Of a stretch of 64,000 nt of DNA, positions 11,309 to 21,737 are shown piece after piece. The position numbers and the translations under genes were made by a program. Below the pieces are notes generated by a model that saw only the letters and a program-made list of their open reading frames with translations, did no database searches and had not been told where the DNA came from. The first letter of the stretch is position 1; the number at the start of each line of letters is the position of its first letter. Origin of the DNA: Lithobates sylvaticus (Eukaryota > Chordata > Amphibia > Anura > Ranidae); assembly GCA_028564925.1 (NCBI GenBank), contig CM053029.1, positions 430,123,297-430,187,296 of the forward strand. Direction: 5' to 3'.

Positions 11309-11580
11309 AAGGCAGGCCATACACAGGTTGCAGAAAGAAAATTTGCACAACACAGACAGTACTGACAGAGAAATCTGAGCAATTGTTTTCTCCCAGCGAG
11401 GGCTGGTGGGGGAAGCCAGTGATTATCCTTGGCGGCTATAGCAGCTGCTAGAGAATCCGGCAGGCTGGTTGTACCCAAGTTGATTGATCAATCAACTTGG
11501 TACATTCAGCCTGCCCATTAACGGTTCAAATCTTGGCTCCTGCTGAACCAAGATTTGAACCATGCATGGCTGGCCTAAGG
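11309..11580. mobile_element. palindromic MITE (GGCCATACACAGG type)
   Basis: The ends AGGCCATACACAGGTT and AACCATGCATGGCTGGCCT are related inverted repeats. A perfect 26-bp palindrome lies at 11475-11500, centred on TTGATCAA. The neighbourhood CAGGCTGGTTGTAC recurs at about 51468, so a related element lies there. Confidence 0.5.
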
Positions 11581-11795
11581 TCTCCAACCTGGGTGTACAG
11601 TCTGGAAGGAGTGCCTAGATAAAAAGAATGGCTTCAAAAAAATTATAATATTTCAGAAGGTAAAACACCTTTCAGATATTTTTTCTGCTAAGTATTTCTG
11701 CTACGTAAAATGTTTGCCTACAGTTTTACAGTTTTTTCTTACAGCTTTAGGAGTTCCCAATTATATGAAAATTTGTCTCAGTACCAGAAAACTTA

Positions 11796-12075
11796 AACTG
11801 GCCACACGCGGCTTAATTTTTGTCTGATTCTTACTGAATCACTCATCATTTGAGACATGGGTGGCCCTGATGGCACCACCTGCCATTTTAGAATGTAAAG
11901 GTGCCTGATAGAATATTGTCAACAGAACAGTGACTGCCTCCAATCAGATGTAAGTGGTATTCAGACAGCTATGAGTGCTGAAGCTGCCTAAATATAAAAA
12001 CCAATGGGAAAGTCTATTCGTTTTTTTCTCGTTCAGCCCCCAGGCTAAACAAGGGCCATCTAGCTGTTAATAGCT
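11796..12075. mobile_element. possible MITE
   Basis: The start CTGGCCACACGCGGCTTAAT and the end segment CAGCCCCCAGGCTAAAC...GGGCCATCTAGCTG resemble ends of the same broad class as 11309 and 54899. No target duplication is visible. Confidence 0.3.
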
Positions 12076-12953
12076 GGCTTTACATTGTCCAGTGTAAGTT
12101 TAAATGCAATGTGGGTTATAGTTAGAAGGATTAGATATGTATCTCAATAGTTAACATGTTTTGCTTTGTAAGACCCTTCCCTGGGAACTAGGAAAATACG
12201 TTCATGCTCAGTCAGCAGTTACATTTCCACTGTCTTGGAAATTGTGCCTACAAGCTACTTCATTAAAATAATAAAACACACAACTACATTTGTACAGCAC
12301 AATCAACCCCTCAGAAATTAATTTGTCATTTTCCTTTGGAACATGACTAACACTTAGAAAAGTTCAGTGGCAATGGTCACAGCTGAGGACAGCAATGACA
12401 TCTTACTATATCATAAGGAATGGTAAATCAATATTCCTGATAGACTAATATGCATGATATTCCTGAAGTTTCTATAGACCTTGGATATTTGAGAGTCAAA
12501 TACGGTATTCAAGTAGAAAAATCATTTTTTTTGTATAGGTAGTTCAAAGCATCTTCTTTTTCATACAACATTTTGATCTGATAAAAAACAATTAGATAAC
12601 TTAATACATTTAATACTGCAATATGACCAGTTAAGCAAGTTAATCTGAAGGTTCATCCTCTGATTTCATAGCAAAGAAAAAATCAGAATGTGGAATGTAC
12701 ATATGAATAGATATAAATAAACCTACTTTTTCAAAGATTTAAGAAACAGAGTTGACCTCAAAACTAAAGAACGAATTAAAAATTTAGAACAATGTATTTT
12801 AAAGTAAACCTCTCAACAGAACGGACCATAAAAAGGAGCATATAATGATAAGATGCTTATGTGGAGGTTACGTTTACAGACTGAAGTTATAAACAAATCT
12901 AGACTTTTCCACCAAAAGTCAAGCACAAATCATTTCTCAAATGCACACCAAGG
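12076..12953. other. AT-rich stretch, no gene seen
   Basis: No open frame with a recognisable domain and no inverted repeat pair was seen. Confidence 0.4.
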
Positions 12954-13185
12954 GGGTTAGTTACAAAAGGTAAATCCACTTTGCACTGAAAGTGCACTTG
13001 GAAGTGAAGTCGCTCTCAAGGGGTAGATCTGAAATGAGGGGAAGCTCTGCTGATTTTATCATTCAATCATGTGCAAGCTAAAATGCTGTTTTTTATTTTC
13101 CTTGCATGTCCCCCTCGGATCTACAGCGACTTTACTTCCAAGTGCACTTTCAGTGCAAAGTGGATTTTTCTTTAGTAAATAACCC
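12954..13185. mobile_element. palindromic MITE with ~60-bp inverted ends
   Basis: The left end GGGTTAGTTACAAAAGG and the right end (TTTAGTAAATAACCC) are inverted copies. They continue into a shared core CCACTTTGCACTGAAAGTGC and ACTTGGAAGT on both sides. The two arms differ at only a few positions over about 60 bp, suggesting a fairly young copy. Confidence 0.8.
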
Positions 13186-13909
13186 AAAGTCTCCCTTTTA
13201 GTTCGTTAATTTGATGGAAAGTTGCAGATTTATCATTGCAAAGAACTACTTGTAAAACTACATTAGCTCTTTTAAAGGGTATATCCACTTTTGAGGGGAA
13301 AAAATAGCAAATAAAAAAAAATGAACATAGCATTCTCAATTGTGACACAAGTCATGATGTAATTTAATGTTATTAACAATTACATTTCATTTTCAATCTG
13401 TAGCTCTGTAATTTTATGTAAAATGCAATGCAATATGGCAACCTGAAAGCATTCTCTAAACAGATTGTGTACAGAACATCCACCAGGAATGTTATTTCCT
13501 GATTGTTTGATTGGCTTACTGATTTTCCCAGAACTCTGCACTAAGATATGTCAGATTTTTGGCGTCCCCTGCAAAAATAAATGAATTTTGGGTGAAATAC
13601 TCCCAAAGGGATGCAGAACCTGCAGTTTTCCTTATTAGAGCCTTGGAAGTACAGCAGCTGATTAATAATTATAGTATCAATGTAATGTTCAACTAGTGTT
13701 GCCAACCTTCTGAAGTGAAATTTACTGAGAGGACACAAAAACTTACTGACAGCACCATTTTTCCCTGAAAAAATGTATGCAATGTGCTGACAAAGCCAAC
13801 TTTTTACTGACATTTCAAAAAAGTACATACAATGACCATTTTCAGTGCAAAACAGTACAAATATCAACATTTAGGCTACAAACATGTAGTTAGTGCTATT
13901 AGCAATGTG
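13186..13909. other. unassigned, with possible repeat fragments
   Basis: AAAGGGTATATCCACTTTTG (about 13276) looks like the end of a MITE family. GTGTTGCCAACCTTCTGAAG (about 13697) resembles a dispersed repeat. Neither can be delimited. Confidence 0.3.
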
Positions 13910-14879
13910 TTAACCACTTCAGCCCCGGACCAATTGGCAGCCAAAGGACCAGACCCCTTTTTGCGATTCGGCACTGCGTCGCTTTAACTGACAATTGCGC
14001 GGTTGTGCGATGTGGCTCCCAAACAAAATTGGCGTCCTTTTTTCCCACAAATAGAGCTTTCTTTTGGTGGTATTTGATTGCCCCTGCGGTTTTTATTTTT
14101 TGCGCTATAAACAAAATTTTTTGCTATAATAAATATCCCCAAAAAATATATAAAAAAACATTTTTTTTTCCTCAGTTTAGGCCGATACGTATTCTTCTAC
14201 ATATTTTTGGTAAAAAAAATTGCAATTACCGATTATTGATTGGTTTGCGCAAAAGTTATAGCGTTTACAAAATAGGGGATAGTTTTAATGCATTTTTATT
14301 AATATTTTTTTTTTTACTAGTAATGGCGGCGATCAGCGATTTTTATTGTGACTGCAACATTATGGCGAACACATCGGACATTTTTGACACATTTTTGGGA
14401 CCATTGTCATTTATACAGCAATCAATGCTATTTAAATGCATTGATTCCTGTATAAATGACACTGGCAGTGAAAGAGTTAACCACTAGGGGGAGGGGAGGA
14501 GTTATGGGCTGTGACGTGTGTGTTTTTTTTAACATTAACATTGACATCATAACATTGACGTCATTGATCAGCTTTCCTGATGACAGGGAACAGCCGATCA
14601 ATGACAGGCAGAGTAGGAAGCGCGGGGAGATGTTTGTTTACACAGACCTCTCCCCGTTCTTCAGCTCTGTGACCCGATCACGGGACACCAGCGGCGATTG
14701 GGTCCGCTGGTCCCGCGGTCATGGTCACGGAGCTCCCGACCGGTTCGCGAGCGCCCCGCCGGCAGTGCGCGCACGACCCACGGCTAGGCTCTTAAAGGGC
14801 CACGTACCTGTACGTGGTTTTGCCTAGCCGTGCCATTCTGCCGACGTACATCGGCGTGAGGCGGTCGGGAAGTGGTTAA
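13910..14879 (+). mobile_element. TTAA-bounded non-autonomous element, full length
   Basis: Terminal TTAA lies at 13910-13913 and 14876-14879, followed inward by CCACTTCAGCCCCGGACC on one side and (reverse strand) CCACTTCCCGACCGCC on the other. The AT-rich half comes first (ATAGAGCTTTCTTTTGGTGG, CAGTTTAGGCCGATACG, GGCGGCGATCAGCG). The GC-rich half follows and ends in a subterminal hairpin (GGCTAGGC/GCCTAGCC around ACGTACCTGTACGTGG). There is no transposase. It is more diverged than the pair at 32259 and 48625. Confidence 0.75.
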
Positions 14880-14934
14880 AGGCATAACAAAAGGCAAAAA
14901 AGCATATTTCTCCATTTACATGAAGATCTGGGTA

Positions 14935-15307
14935 ATATAACCCAGCACAGCATTCTCTCTTACATCAGAGACGGCAGCGTTCCTCTTTACAGTGCAAGGG
15001 AGAACTCTGTAGACTCTGATGTAAGGGAGAATGCTGCAGACTCTGGTGTAAAGGGAAACTGGTCACCAGAGCTTCCCTTTAGCTTCGAGTCCACAGGGTT
15101 CCCCCTTACAGTGTAACCATCTGTGATGTAAAAAGGAATCCAATGTAAGGGGTTCTCTGGTCACCAGAGCCCCCTCTTCATTACAGAAGAGTCCACAGAG
15201 TTCCCCTTACATCAGAGCTTTCAGGATTCCCTTTACCGTACACAGGGGAACTCTTCAGACCCTGATGTAAAGTGGAACTCTGCAGACCATGATGTAGAAG
15301 AGAATTC
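14935..15307. repeat. degenerate short repeats (CTCTGATGTAAGG type), both orientations
   Basis: The phrases CTCTGATGTAAGGGAGAA, GAACTCT.CAGAC, CTCTTACATCAGAG and GGTCACCAGAGC recur many times with spacing changes and inversions. This resembles an old minisatellite with inverted units. It runs directly into the truncated end of the Tc1 copy. Confidence 0.6.
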
Positions 15308-16831
15308 TTGTGACAACACTGAAAAATCACACTTTGCTACAATGTAAAGTAGTGAGTGTACAGCTTGTATAACAGTGTAAATTTGCTGTCCCCTCAAAAT
15401 AACAACACACAGCCATTAATGTCTAAACCGCTGGCAACAAAAGTGAGTACACCCCTAAGTGAAAATGTCCAAATTGGGCCCAATTAGCCATTTATTCTCC
15501 CTGGTGTCATGTGACTCGTTAGTGTTGCAAGGTCGCAGGTGTGAATGGGGAGGAGGTGTGTTAAATTTGGTGTTATTCCTCTCACTCTCTCATACTGGTC
15601 ACTGGAAGTTCAACATGGCACCTCATGGCAAAGAACTCTCTAAGGATCTGAAAAAATAATTGTTGCGCTACATAAAGATGGCATAGGCTATAAGAAGATT
15701 TCCAAGACCCTGAAACTGAGTTGCAGCACTGTGGCCAAGACCATACAGCGGTTTAACAGGACAGGTTCCACTTAGAATAGGCCTCACCATGGTCGACCAA
15801 AGAAGTTGAGTGCAAGTGCTCACAGTTATATCCAGAGGTTGTCTTTGGAAAATAGATGTATGAGTGCTGCCAGCATTGCTGGGTCAGCCTGTCAGTGCTT
15901 AGACCATACGCTGCACACTGCATCAAATTGGTCTGCATGGCTGTCATCCCAGAAGGAAGCCTCTTCTAAAGACGATGCACAAGAAAGCCTGCAAACAGTT
16001 TGCTGAAGACAAGCAGACTAAGGACATGAATTACTGGAACCATGTCCTGTGGTCTGTTGAGACCAAGATAAACTTATTTGGTTCAGATGGTGTCAAGCGT
16101 GTGTGGCGGCAACCAGGTGAGGGTTATAGGGGTGTCTTGCCTACAGTCAAGCATGGTGGTGGGAGTGTCATGGTCTGGGGCTGCATGGGTACTGCTGGCA
16201 CTGGGATGCTACAGTTTATTGAGGGAACCATGAATGCCAACATGTTCTGTGACATACTGAAGCAGAGCCTGATCCCCTCTCTCTGGAGACTGGGCCGCAG
16301 GGCAGTATTCCAACATGATAACCACCCCAAAAACACCTCGAAGACTACCACTGCCTTGCTAAAGAAGCTGAGGGTAAAAGTGATGGACTGGCCAAGCATG
16401 TCTCCAGACCTAAACCCTATTGAGCATCTGTGGGGCATCCTCAAATGGAAGGTGGAAGAGGGCAAGGTCTCTAACATCCACCAGCTCCGTGATGTCGTCA
16501 TGGAGGAGTGGAAGAGGCCTCCAGTGGCAACCTGTTAAGCTTTGATGAACTCCATGCCCAAGAGGGTTAAGGCAGTGCTGGAAAATAATGGTGGCCACAC
16601 GAAATATTGACACTTTGGGCCCAATTTGGACATTTTTACTTAGGGGTGTACTCACTTTTGTTGCCAGCGGTTTAGATATCAATGGCTGTGTGTTGAGTTA
16701 TTTTGAGGGGACAGCAAATTTACACTGTTTTACAAATGCAAAGTGTAATTTCTTCAGTGTTGTCAGAGGAAAAGATATAATAAACTATTTACAAAAATGT
16801 GAGGGGGTGTACTCACTTTTGTGAGATACGC
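15308..16831 (+). mobile_element. Tc1-like element, left end truncated
   Basis: The inner terminal repeat with its transposase-site-like motif CAACAAAAGTGAGTACACCC is present on both sides (about 15435 and 16645-16665). The right end is complete: GTGTACTCACTTTTGTGAG, then a TA at 16832-16833. The left outer ~80 bp, including the outer copy of the motif, is missing, and the element starts abruptly at GTGACAACACTG. A second copy of the family is at 62041-63543. Confidence 0.85.
15614..16610 (+). pseudogene. Tc1 transposase pseudogene
   Basis: The start MAPHGKELSKDL is the normal N-terminus of this family. A small deletion then brings a stop after DLKK. A deletion of about 20 bp in the second helix-turn-helix (near 15882) shifts the frame again. 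The catalytic half is open at 15975-16538 and contains [10 protein letters not shown] and [10 protein letters not shown]. The first catalytic aspartate is lost: the family's LWSDETK reads LWSVETK. The second lies in QHDNHPKNT and the glutamate in NPIE is kept. A stop (ACCTGTTAA) cuts the last ~25 residues. The protein cannot be functional. Confidence 0.85.
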
Positions 16832-17158
16832 TATGTTTTTTTTTAACAATTTTCACGAAACCATTATAGTTTACCTTGTGTGAAAATCATTTTATAGGTT
16901 TTCTTAGCAAACCAAAATATGAGTAGGTGCTTACGAAAGCATTCCTAAGCCTTTATACGACATACGTCTCTCAGAGATGTGATTTAGGACCCATCTATAA
17001 AATAATGGTATGGCCTTACTTTAACCATACTGCTGCTTCAATAAAGGAAAAACTTCTGCTAATATATAAAGCACAGCAGTGTGCATTACAAATGTGCATT
17101 TCGCTCTGCTTGCTTCGGTAAACTTCAACATTATAGAAAAAGTCAAATCAAATGTGAC
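16832..17158. other. unassigned AT-rich spacer
   Basis: Nothing recognisable lies between the Tc1 copy and the fold-back element. Confidence 0.4.
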
Positions 17159-17938
17159 TAATGCAGCATACACACGAAGGGACAATCCCGCGGGATTATC
17201 CGCTGGACTGAAGTCCAGCGGATAATCCCCTTGTGTGTGGGCGCCGGCGGACTTTTTGGCGCCAAAGTCCGGCGGACTTTTTGGCACCAAAGTTTTAAGT
17301 TTGGTTTTAAAATTATCCGCTGGACTTGGCAGTCCGGCGGACAATCCCGCCGTTAGTGGGCAAGTCCGTGGGACTTTTGAAAATGAACGGACTTGCCGCT
17401 CATCGGCAAGTCCGTTCATTTAGCACGTGACTTCAGGTTACGTAGCTAGCGTAGGCAGTTACTGCCGCCGCGCTAGCTCCGTGACCTGGCATGGATTTAA
17501 AGGGACTCCCCACGCCAAAAAAACGGCGTGGGGGTTCCCCCCAAATCCATGTCAGACCCTCATCCGAGCACGCAGCCTGGCAGGCCAGGAAAGGGGTGGG
17601 GACGAACGAGCGCCCCCCCTCCTGAGCTGTACCAGGCCGCGTGCCCTCAACATGGGGGGTGCCCTGGGGAAAGGGGGGCCGTGCGGCCCCCCCACCCCAA
17701 AGCACCTTGTCCCCATGTTGATGAGGACAAGGACCTCTTCCCGACAACCCTGGCCGTTGGTTGTCGGGGTCTGCGGGCGGGGGCTTATCGGAATCTGGGA
17801 GCCCCCTTTAATAAGGGGGCCCCCAGATCCCGGCCCCCCACCCTATGTGAATGAGTATGGGGTACGATGTACCCCTACCCATTCACCTAAGGTGTAAAAT
17901 GTAAAGTACAAAAACACACACACTTTTGAAAAAAATAT

Positions 17939-17944
17939 TTTATT
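17939..17944 (-). terminator. poly(A) signal of leftward unit
   Basis: AATAAA on the minus strand within GCAGTGCAATAAAATATTTT, about 315 bp downstream of the leftward TATA box. It is followed by a GTGTGTGTTTTTG tract, a typical downstream element. Confidence 0.5.
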
Positions 17945-18027
17945 GCACTGCTCCGGGGGTCTTCTTCCGTCTTGGGGGTCTTCTCGCCGGACTCCTCCGC
18001 TCTCTTCTGCTCTTTTACCTAGCTCTT

Positions 18028-18282
18028 TCACGAACGGAGGAGTCCGGCTACCTTCTTCGTCGTCGCCGCCGTCGTCGTCTGGGGGTCTCGATCCGCCTTC
18101 GGGGGTCTTCCGGGGGTCTCTTCTGTTCTTGCGGCGGTCGTCGTCTTCCGCGCCGCCTTCTTCTTCTTCTTGTCCTTCTTGTTCTTCTTCTTCTTCCGAT
18201 GTTGACCCGATGCTGTCTCTGCCCGGAATGCCTGTGCCGCTCTGCGCTGGGACTTATATAGGGACATGGTGGATAGGGTCAC
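18028..18282 (-). other. lysine-rich 84-codon open frame in left arm, coding status doubtful
   Basis: The frame reads MSLYKSQRRAAQAFRAETAS, then a K-rich block, then RTEETPGRPPKADRDPQ and a stop after LLRS. The same frame is open in the right arm and in the 25.3-kb arm, with length differences only in whole codons. Against coding: the ATG overlaps the TATA box, and the triplet repeats also keep other frames open. I recognise no domain. Confidence 0.3.
18254..18260 (-). promoter_or_regulatory. TATA box, leftward unit
   Basis: TATATAA in TGTCCCTATATAAGTCCCAG on the minus strand, mirror image of the one at 19454. Both fire outward from the palindrome centre if functional. Confidence 0.5.
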
Positions 18283-18354
18283 ATGTTCATGTCACATGGT
18301 GACCCCGCCCCCTTGTGTTGTCACAGTCCCGGAGGATGCTGGGACTGTGACATC

Positions 18355-19389
18355 CAGGGCCGGTGCTACCACTAGGCAAACAGGGCAGCCGCCTAGGGCG
18401 CACTGCTGCCTAGGGCGCCCAGCCGCTGGTGTTCCTACTCTCTTCTCTCTGCAGCAAGCAACTAAGTCTCAGCATCAGCAGGCAGCCGCCGCTCCGTTCG
18501 CACATAGTGTCAGAGGCGCAGTTGCGGCAGAGGACTGTGTCTGTGTCCCGACTCCCGAATGTATGGAAGCAAGCAAACATTAATTGATGGGCGCTGGTGA
18601 AGCTGCATTTGATGGGCGCTGATAGGCTGTATTTGATGGGCGTTGGGCGCTGGTGAGGCTGCATTTGATGGGCGCATGTGAGGCAGCATTTGATTGGCGC
18701 TGGTGAGTCTGCATTTGATGGGTGCTGGTGAGGCTGCATTTGACGGGCGCATGTGAGGCAGCATTTGATTGGCGCTGGTGAGGCTGCATTTGATGGGTGC
18801 TGGTGAGGCTGCATTTGATGGGTGCTGGTGAGGCTGCATTTGATGGGCACTGGTGAGGCTGCATTTGATGGGCACTGGTAGGCTGTATTTGATGGGTGCT
18901 GGTGAGGCTGCATTTGATGGGCGCTGGTGAGGCTGCATTTGATGGGCACTGGTGAGACTGCATTTGATGGGCACTGGTGAGCCTGCATTTGATGGGCACT
19001 GGTGAGGCTGCATTTGATGGGCACTGGTAGGCTGAATTTGATGAGTGCTGCTAGGCTGCTACTGATGGGTACTGAGGAGGCTGCATTGGATGGGCACTGG
19101 TGAGGCAGCATTTGATGGGCACTGGTAGGCTGCATTTGTTGGGAACTGGTGAGGCTGCATTTGATGGGCACTGGTGAGGCTGCACTTGATGGGCACTGGT
19201 AGGCTGCATTTGTTGGGCACTGATGAGGCTGCATTTGATGGGCACTGGTGGGCTGCATTTGATGGGCGCTTCATTAAAAAGTTGGGGTATAGATGGGCAG
19301 GGCAAAGGGGTGGGGTCAGGGGTGGAGCCAAGGTGGGGCGGCAAAATGAGGTTTCGCCTAGGGTGTCAAAAATCCTTGCACCAGCCCTG
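18355..19389. mobile_element. hAT-like element nested at the palindrome centre
   Basis: The ends CAGGGCCGGTGC and (reverse strand) CAGGGCTGGTGC are inverted repeats. They are flanked by GTGACATC (18347-18354) and GTTACATC (19390-19397), an 8-bp target duplication with one difference. Inside the left end are CCTAGGGCGC repeats; the right has CGCCTAGGGTGTC. The middle is a 26-bp tandem array. There is no transposase, so it is non-autonomous. Confidence 0.75.
18583..19270. repeat. minisatellite, ~26-bp unit, ~26 copies
   Basis: The unit is approximately GATGGGCACTGGTGAGGCTG plus CATTT, with variants (GGCGCTGG, GGGTGCTGG, TGATTGGCGC) and occasional one- or two-base losses. Because 26 is not a multiple of three, three units make 26 codons, which explains the long proline/serine/glutamine-rich frames on the minus strand. 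Confidence 0.9.
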
Positions 19390-19431
19390 GTTACATCGCA
19401 AGGGGGCGGGGTCACCATGTGACATGAACAT

Positions 19432-19680
19432 GTGACCCTATCCCCCATGTCCCTATATAAGTCCCAGCGCAGAGCGGCACAGGCATTCCGGGCAGAGACA
19501 GCGACGGGTCAACATCGGAAGAAGAAGAAGAACAAGAAGGACAAGAAGAAGAAGGCGGCGCGGAAGACGACGACCGCCGCAAGAACAGAAGAGACCCCCG
19601 GAAGACCCCCGAAGGCGGATCGAGACCCCCAGACGACGGCGGCGACGACGAAGAAGGTAGCCGGACTCCTCCGTTCGTGA
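19432..19680 (+). other. lysine-rich 82-codon open frame in right arm, coding status doubtful
   Basis: This is the inverted twin of the frame at 18028-18282. It differs by one fewer lysine and one fewer threonine codon and by an S-to-T change. The same caveats apply. Confidence 0.3.
19454..19460 (+). promoter_or_regulatory. TATA box, rightward unit
   Basis: TATATAA in TGTCCCTATATAAGTCCCAG, about 310 bp upstream of AATAAA at 19764. Without the nested hAT-like element the two TATA boxes would lie about 150 bp apart. Confidence 0.5.
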
Positions 19681-19763
19681 AAGAGCTAGGTAAAAGAGCA
19701 GAAGAGAGGGAGGAGTCCGGCGAGAAGACCCCCAAGACGGAAGAAGACCCCCGGAGCAGTGCA

Positions 19764-19769
19764 ATAAAA
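19764..19769 (+). terminator. poly(A) signal of rightward unit
   Basis: AATAAA in GCAGTGCAATAAAATATTTT, followed by GTGTGTGTTTTTG; identical in the opposite arm. Confidence 0.5.
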
Positions 19770-20496
19770 TATTTTTTCAAAAGTGTGTGTGTTTTTGTAC
19801 TTTACATTTTACACCTTAGGTGAATGGGTAGGGGTACATCGTACCCCATACTCATTCACATAGGGTGGGGGGCCGGTATCTGGGGGCCCCCTTATTAAAG
19901 GGGGCTCCCAGATTCCGATAAGCCCCCGCCCGCAGACCCCGACAACCAACGGCCAGGGTTGTCGGGAAGAGGCCCTTGTCCTCATCAACATGGGGACAAG
20001 GTGCTCTGGGGTGGGGGGGCCGCATGGCCCCCCTTTCCCCAGGGCACCCCCCATGTTGAGGGCACGCGGCCTGGTACGGCTCAGGAGGGGGGGGGGCGAT
20101 CGTTCGTCCCCACCCCTTTCCTGGCCTGCCAGGCTGCGTGCTCGGATGAGGGTCTGACTTGGATTTGGGGGGAACCCCCACGTTTTTTCAGCGTGGGGAT
20201 TCCCTTTAAATCCATGCCAGCTTACGGAGCTAGCGCGGCGGCATTTACTGCCTACGCTAGCTACGTAACCTGAAGTTACATTCGAAATGAACGGACTGCT
20301 CCGTGTGTGGGCAAGTCCGTTCATTTTCAAAAGTCCCGCGGACTTTTGGCCGGCGGATTATCCGCTGGAGAAGTCCGTGCGTGTGTGGGCAAGTCCACAC
20401 GCTCGGAAAGTCCAGCGGACCTAGCTGGAAAGTCCCGCGGGATTGTCCGCTGGACTAAGTCCGCCGGCAAAAGTCCCACGTGTGTACGCGGCATAA

Positions 20497-21415
20497 GACT
20501 TACTAGCTATAGTAAGACTTGGATAAATGAGAATGCTCACAGATTGCTCACAGATTGTGACTTTATGCATTGATTGCATTTATTTTAATAACTGCCCTAC
20601 CTGCTGCTTTTAGTTCCCTGGCTTTTTTGAGACAGCCACTACCATATGTCTCTAGTAAGCTATTTTTCTTACTTTGTTTACAGCTTTTACAGTGCCATGG
20701 TACCTGGACAACTTTTTGTTCCATAGCCACTAATGTACAGACCACAGCACTGTGTACACTGTGTACACAAAAACTCTCAACGAAGCCATCTATGTAGATC
20801 CTAGTTGTTTATCGTACCATCACTTAATTTGTTCACAAATTCGTTTTTCAAGCAAATTTCACCCAAACAGCTCAATTAATGAAACTGAGAGTATAATTTT
20901 TACTGGCAAAATCAGTAATTTCACAGTCAAATCAATTTCTCCTAACTGTTAGATAACCTCTAAAGCGCACTATAACCAGACTATGGATATTAAACTATTT
21001 ACATATTCTTAACAAGCAGTGAAGAAAAAATCAAGCCACCCCTGACCTCACTAGCTAATCTTCTCAAATATCCCTAAATATCAGAACAGATGCAGAAGTT
21101 GGGTCTTAGGTGGTATCTAACAGCTTAGAAATATCTGTTGGTTGTTTACATTTGAGGGCTGGCAGCCATCCAAGATTCTGTTTCCTTAGACTAAAGCTAA
21201 GCATGTGTTGTGAACTTTGAGAATTCATTTCTTTACCATGCCTATAGATATGGAGATAAATGAAGGCATGTTTTAATGTGCTTTTACTGCTTGTTCAGAA
21301 AATTTAAATATTTTAGTGTGCATTATCTGGGCATGGACTCACTTTAAATGAAATCTAGTGAGTTTTAAGTGAAAATACATTAGACACATTCCTATACTTT
21401 TCTTTCTGAACTGGC
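20497..21415. other. unassigned stretch
   Basis: No gene or paired repeat was seen. A small direct repeat GCTCACAGATT lies at about 20534-20555. Confidence 0.4.
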
Positions 21416-21737
21416 TTAAACCCTTTAATGACCACCTAACACATATGTGTGGTGGCAAAAGGGTGGACTTTAAGGCCCAACACGCCTCACATTTGTGTCA
21501 CTGGGTGGCTGATGTTTCTGTGCTGAGAGCTCATTCACTGTGTGCTCCCAGCACAGAGACTGAGCTGTGAACGACAGCTCTAGATACCAGCTAATGATTG
21601 GTAGGCAGCAGGACTGGCTCCCAATCATGTGACCACTGTGACAGCCAATCACAGTGGTTACATTATCAGCCTATCTTTCCCACACCTGCTATTTAGAACT
21701 TTTCAAAGGGATACTAGAGTGGATGGGAAGGGGTTAA
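21416..21737. mobile_element. short TTAA-bounded element
   Basis: TTAA at 21416-21419 and 21734-21737 bounds a 322-bp unit with GTGGTGGCAAAAGGGTGG, TCACTGGGTGGCTG and inverted GTGACCACTGTGA/CAATCACAGTGG segments. The family link is inferred. Confidence 0.45.

Larger units (their letters stand above)
17162..20493. mobile_element. large fold-back element with divergent promoters (Harbinger-like ends)
   Basis: TAA at 17159-17161 and 20494-20496 flanks inverted ends TGC(A/C)GC(A/G)TACACACG. The left arm (17162-18346) and right arm (19398-20493) are near-complete inverted copies of about 1.1 kb. From outside in each arm has GGACTT/TCCGCTGG-rich short inverted repeats, a GCTAGCGTAGGCAGT module, a G/C-rich module with GGTAGGGGTACAT, a poly(A) signal, a GAA/GAC/CGG triplet-rich unit of ~320 bp, a TATA box, and a GC-rich centre (GGTGACCCCGCCCCCTTG). 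A hAT-like element is inserted at the centre. No transposase is encoded. The 3-bp TWA target suggests PIF/Harbinger mobilisation (inference). Confidence 0.8.

Noticed and set aside
14005-14487. 160-codon frame in a TTAA element, and similar frames at 48727, 32882 and 60342
   Set aside because: It recurs because the repeat sequence is shared; phenylalanine-rich runs come from T-tracts and no transposase motif is present.
17943-18302. Serine/proline-rich frame opposite the lysine-rich frame in the fold-back arm
   Set aside because: It is the complement of GAA/GAC/CGG triplet repeats and runs against the predicted transcription direction.
18410-19258. Long minus-strand frame (282 codons) rich in QPHQCPSNAAS
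   Set aside because: It is the translation of a 26-bp tandem array; three overlapping frames are open for the same reason.
19809-20330. 173-codon frame in the fold-back arm (and relatives at 17427, 25382)
   Set aside because: It lies in the GC-rich arm module, differs in frame between copies, has no domain and lies past the poly(A) signal.
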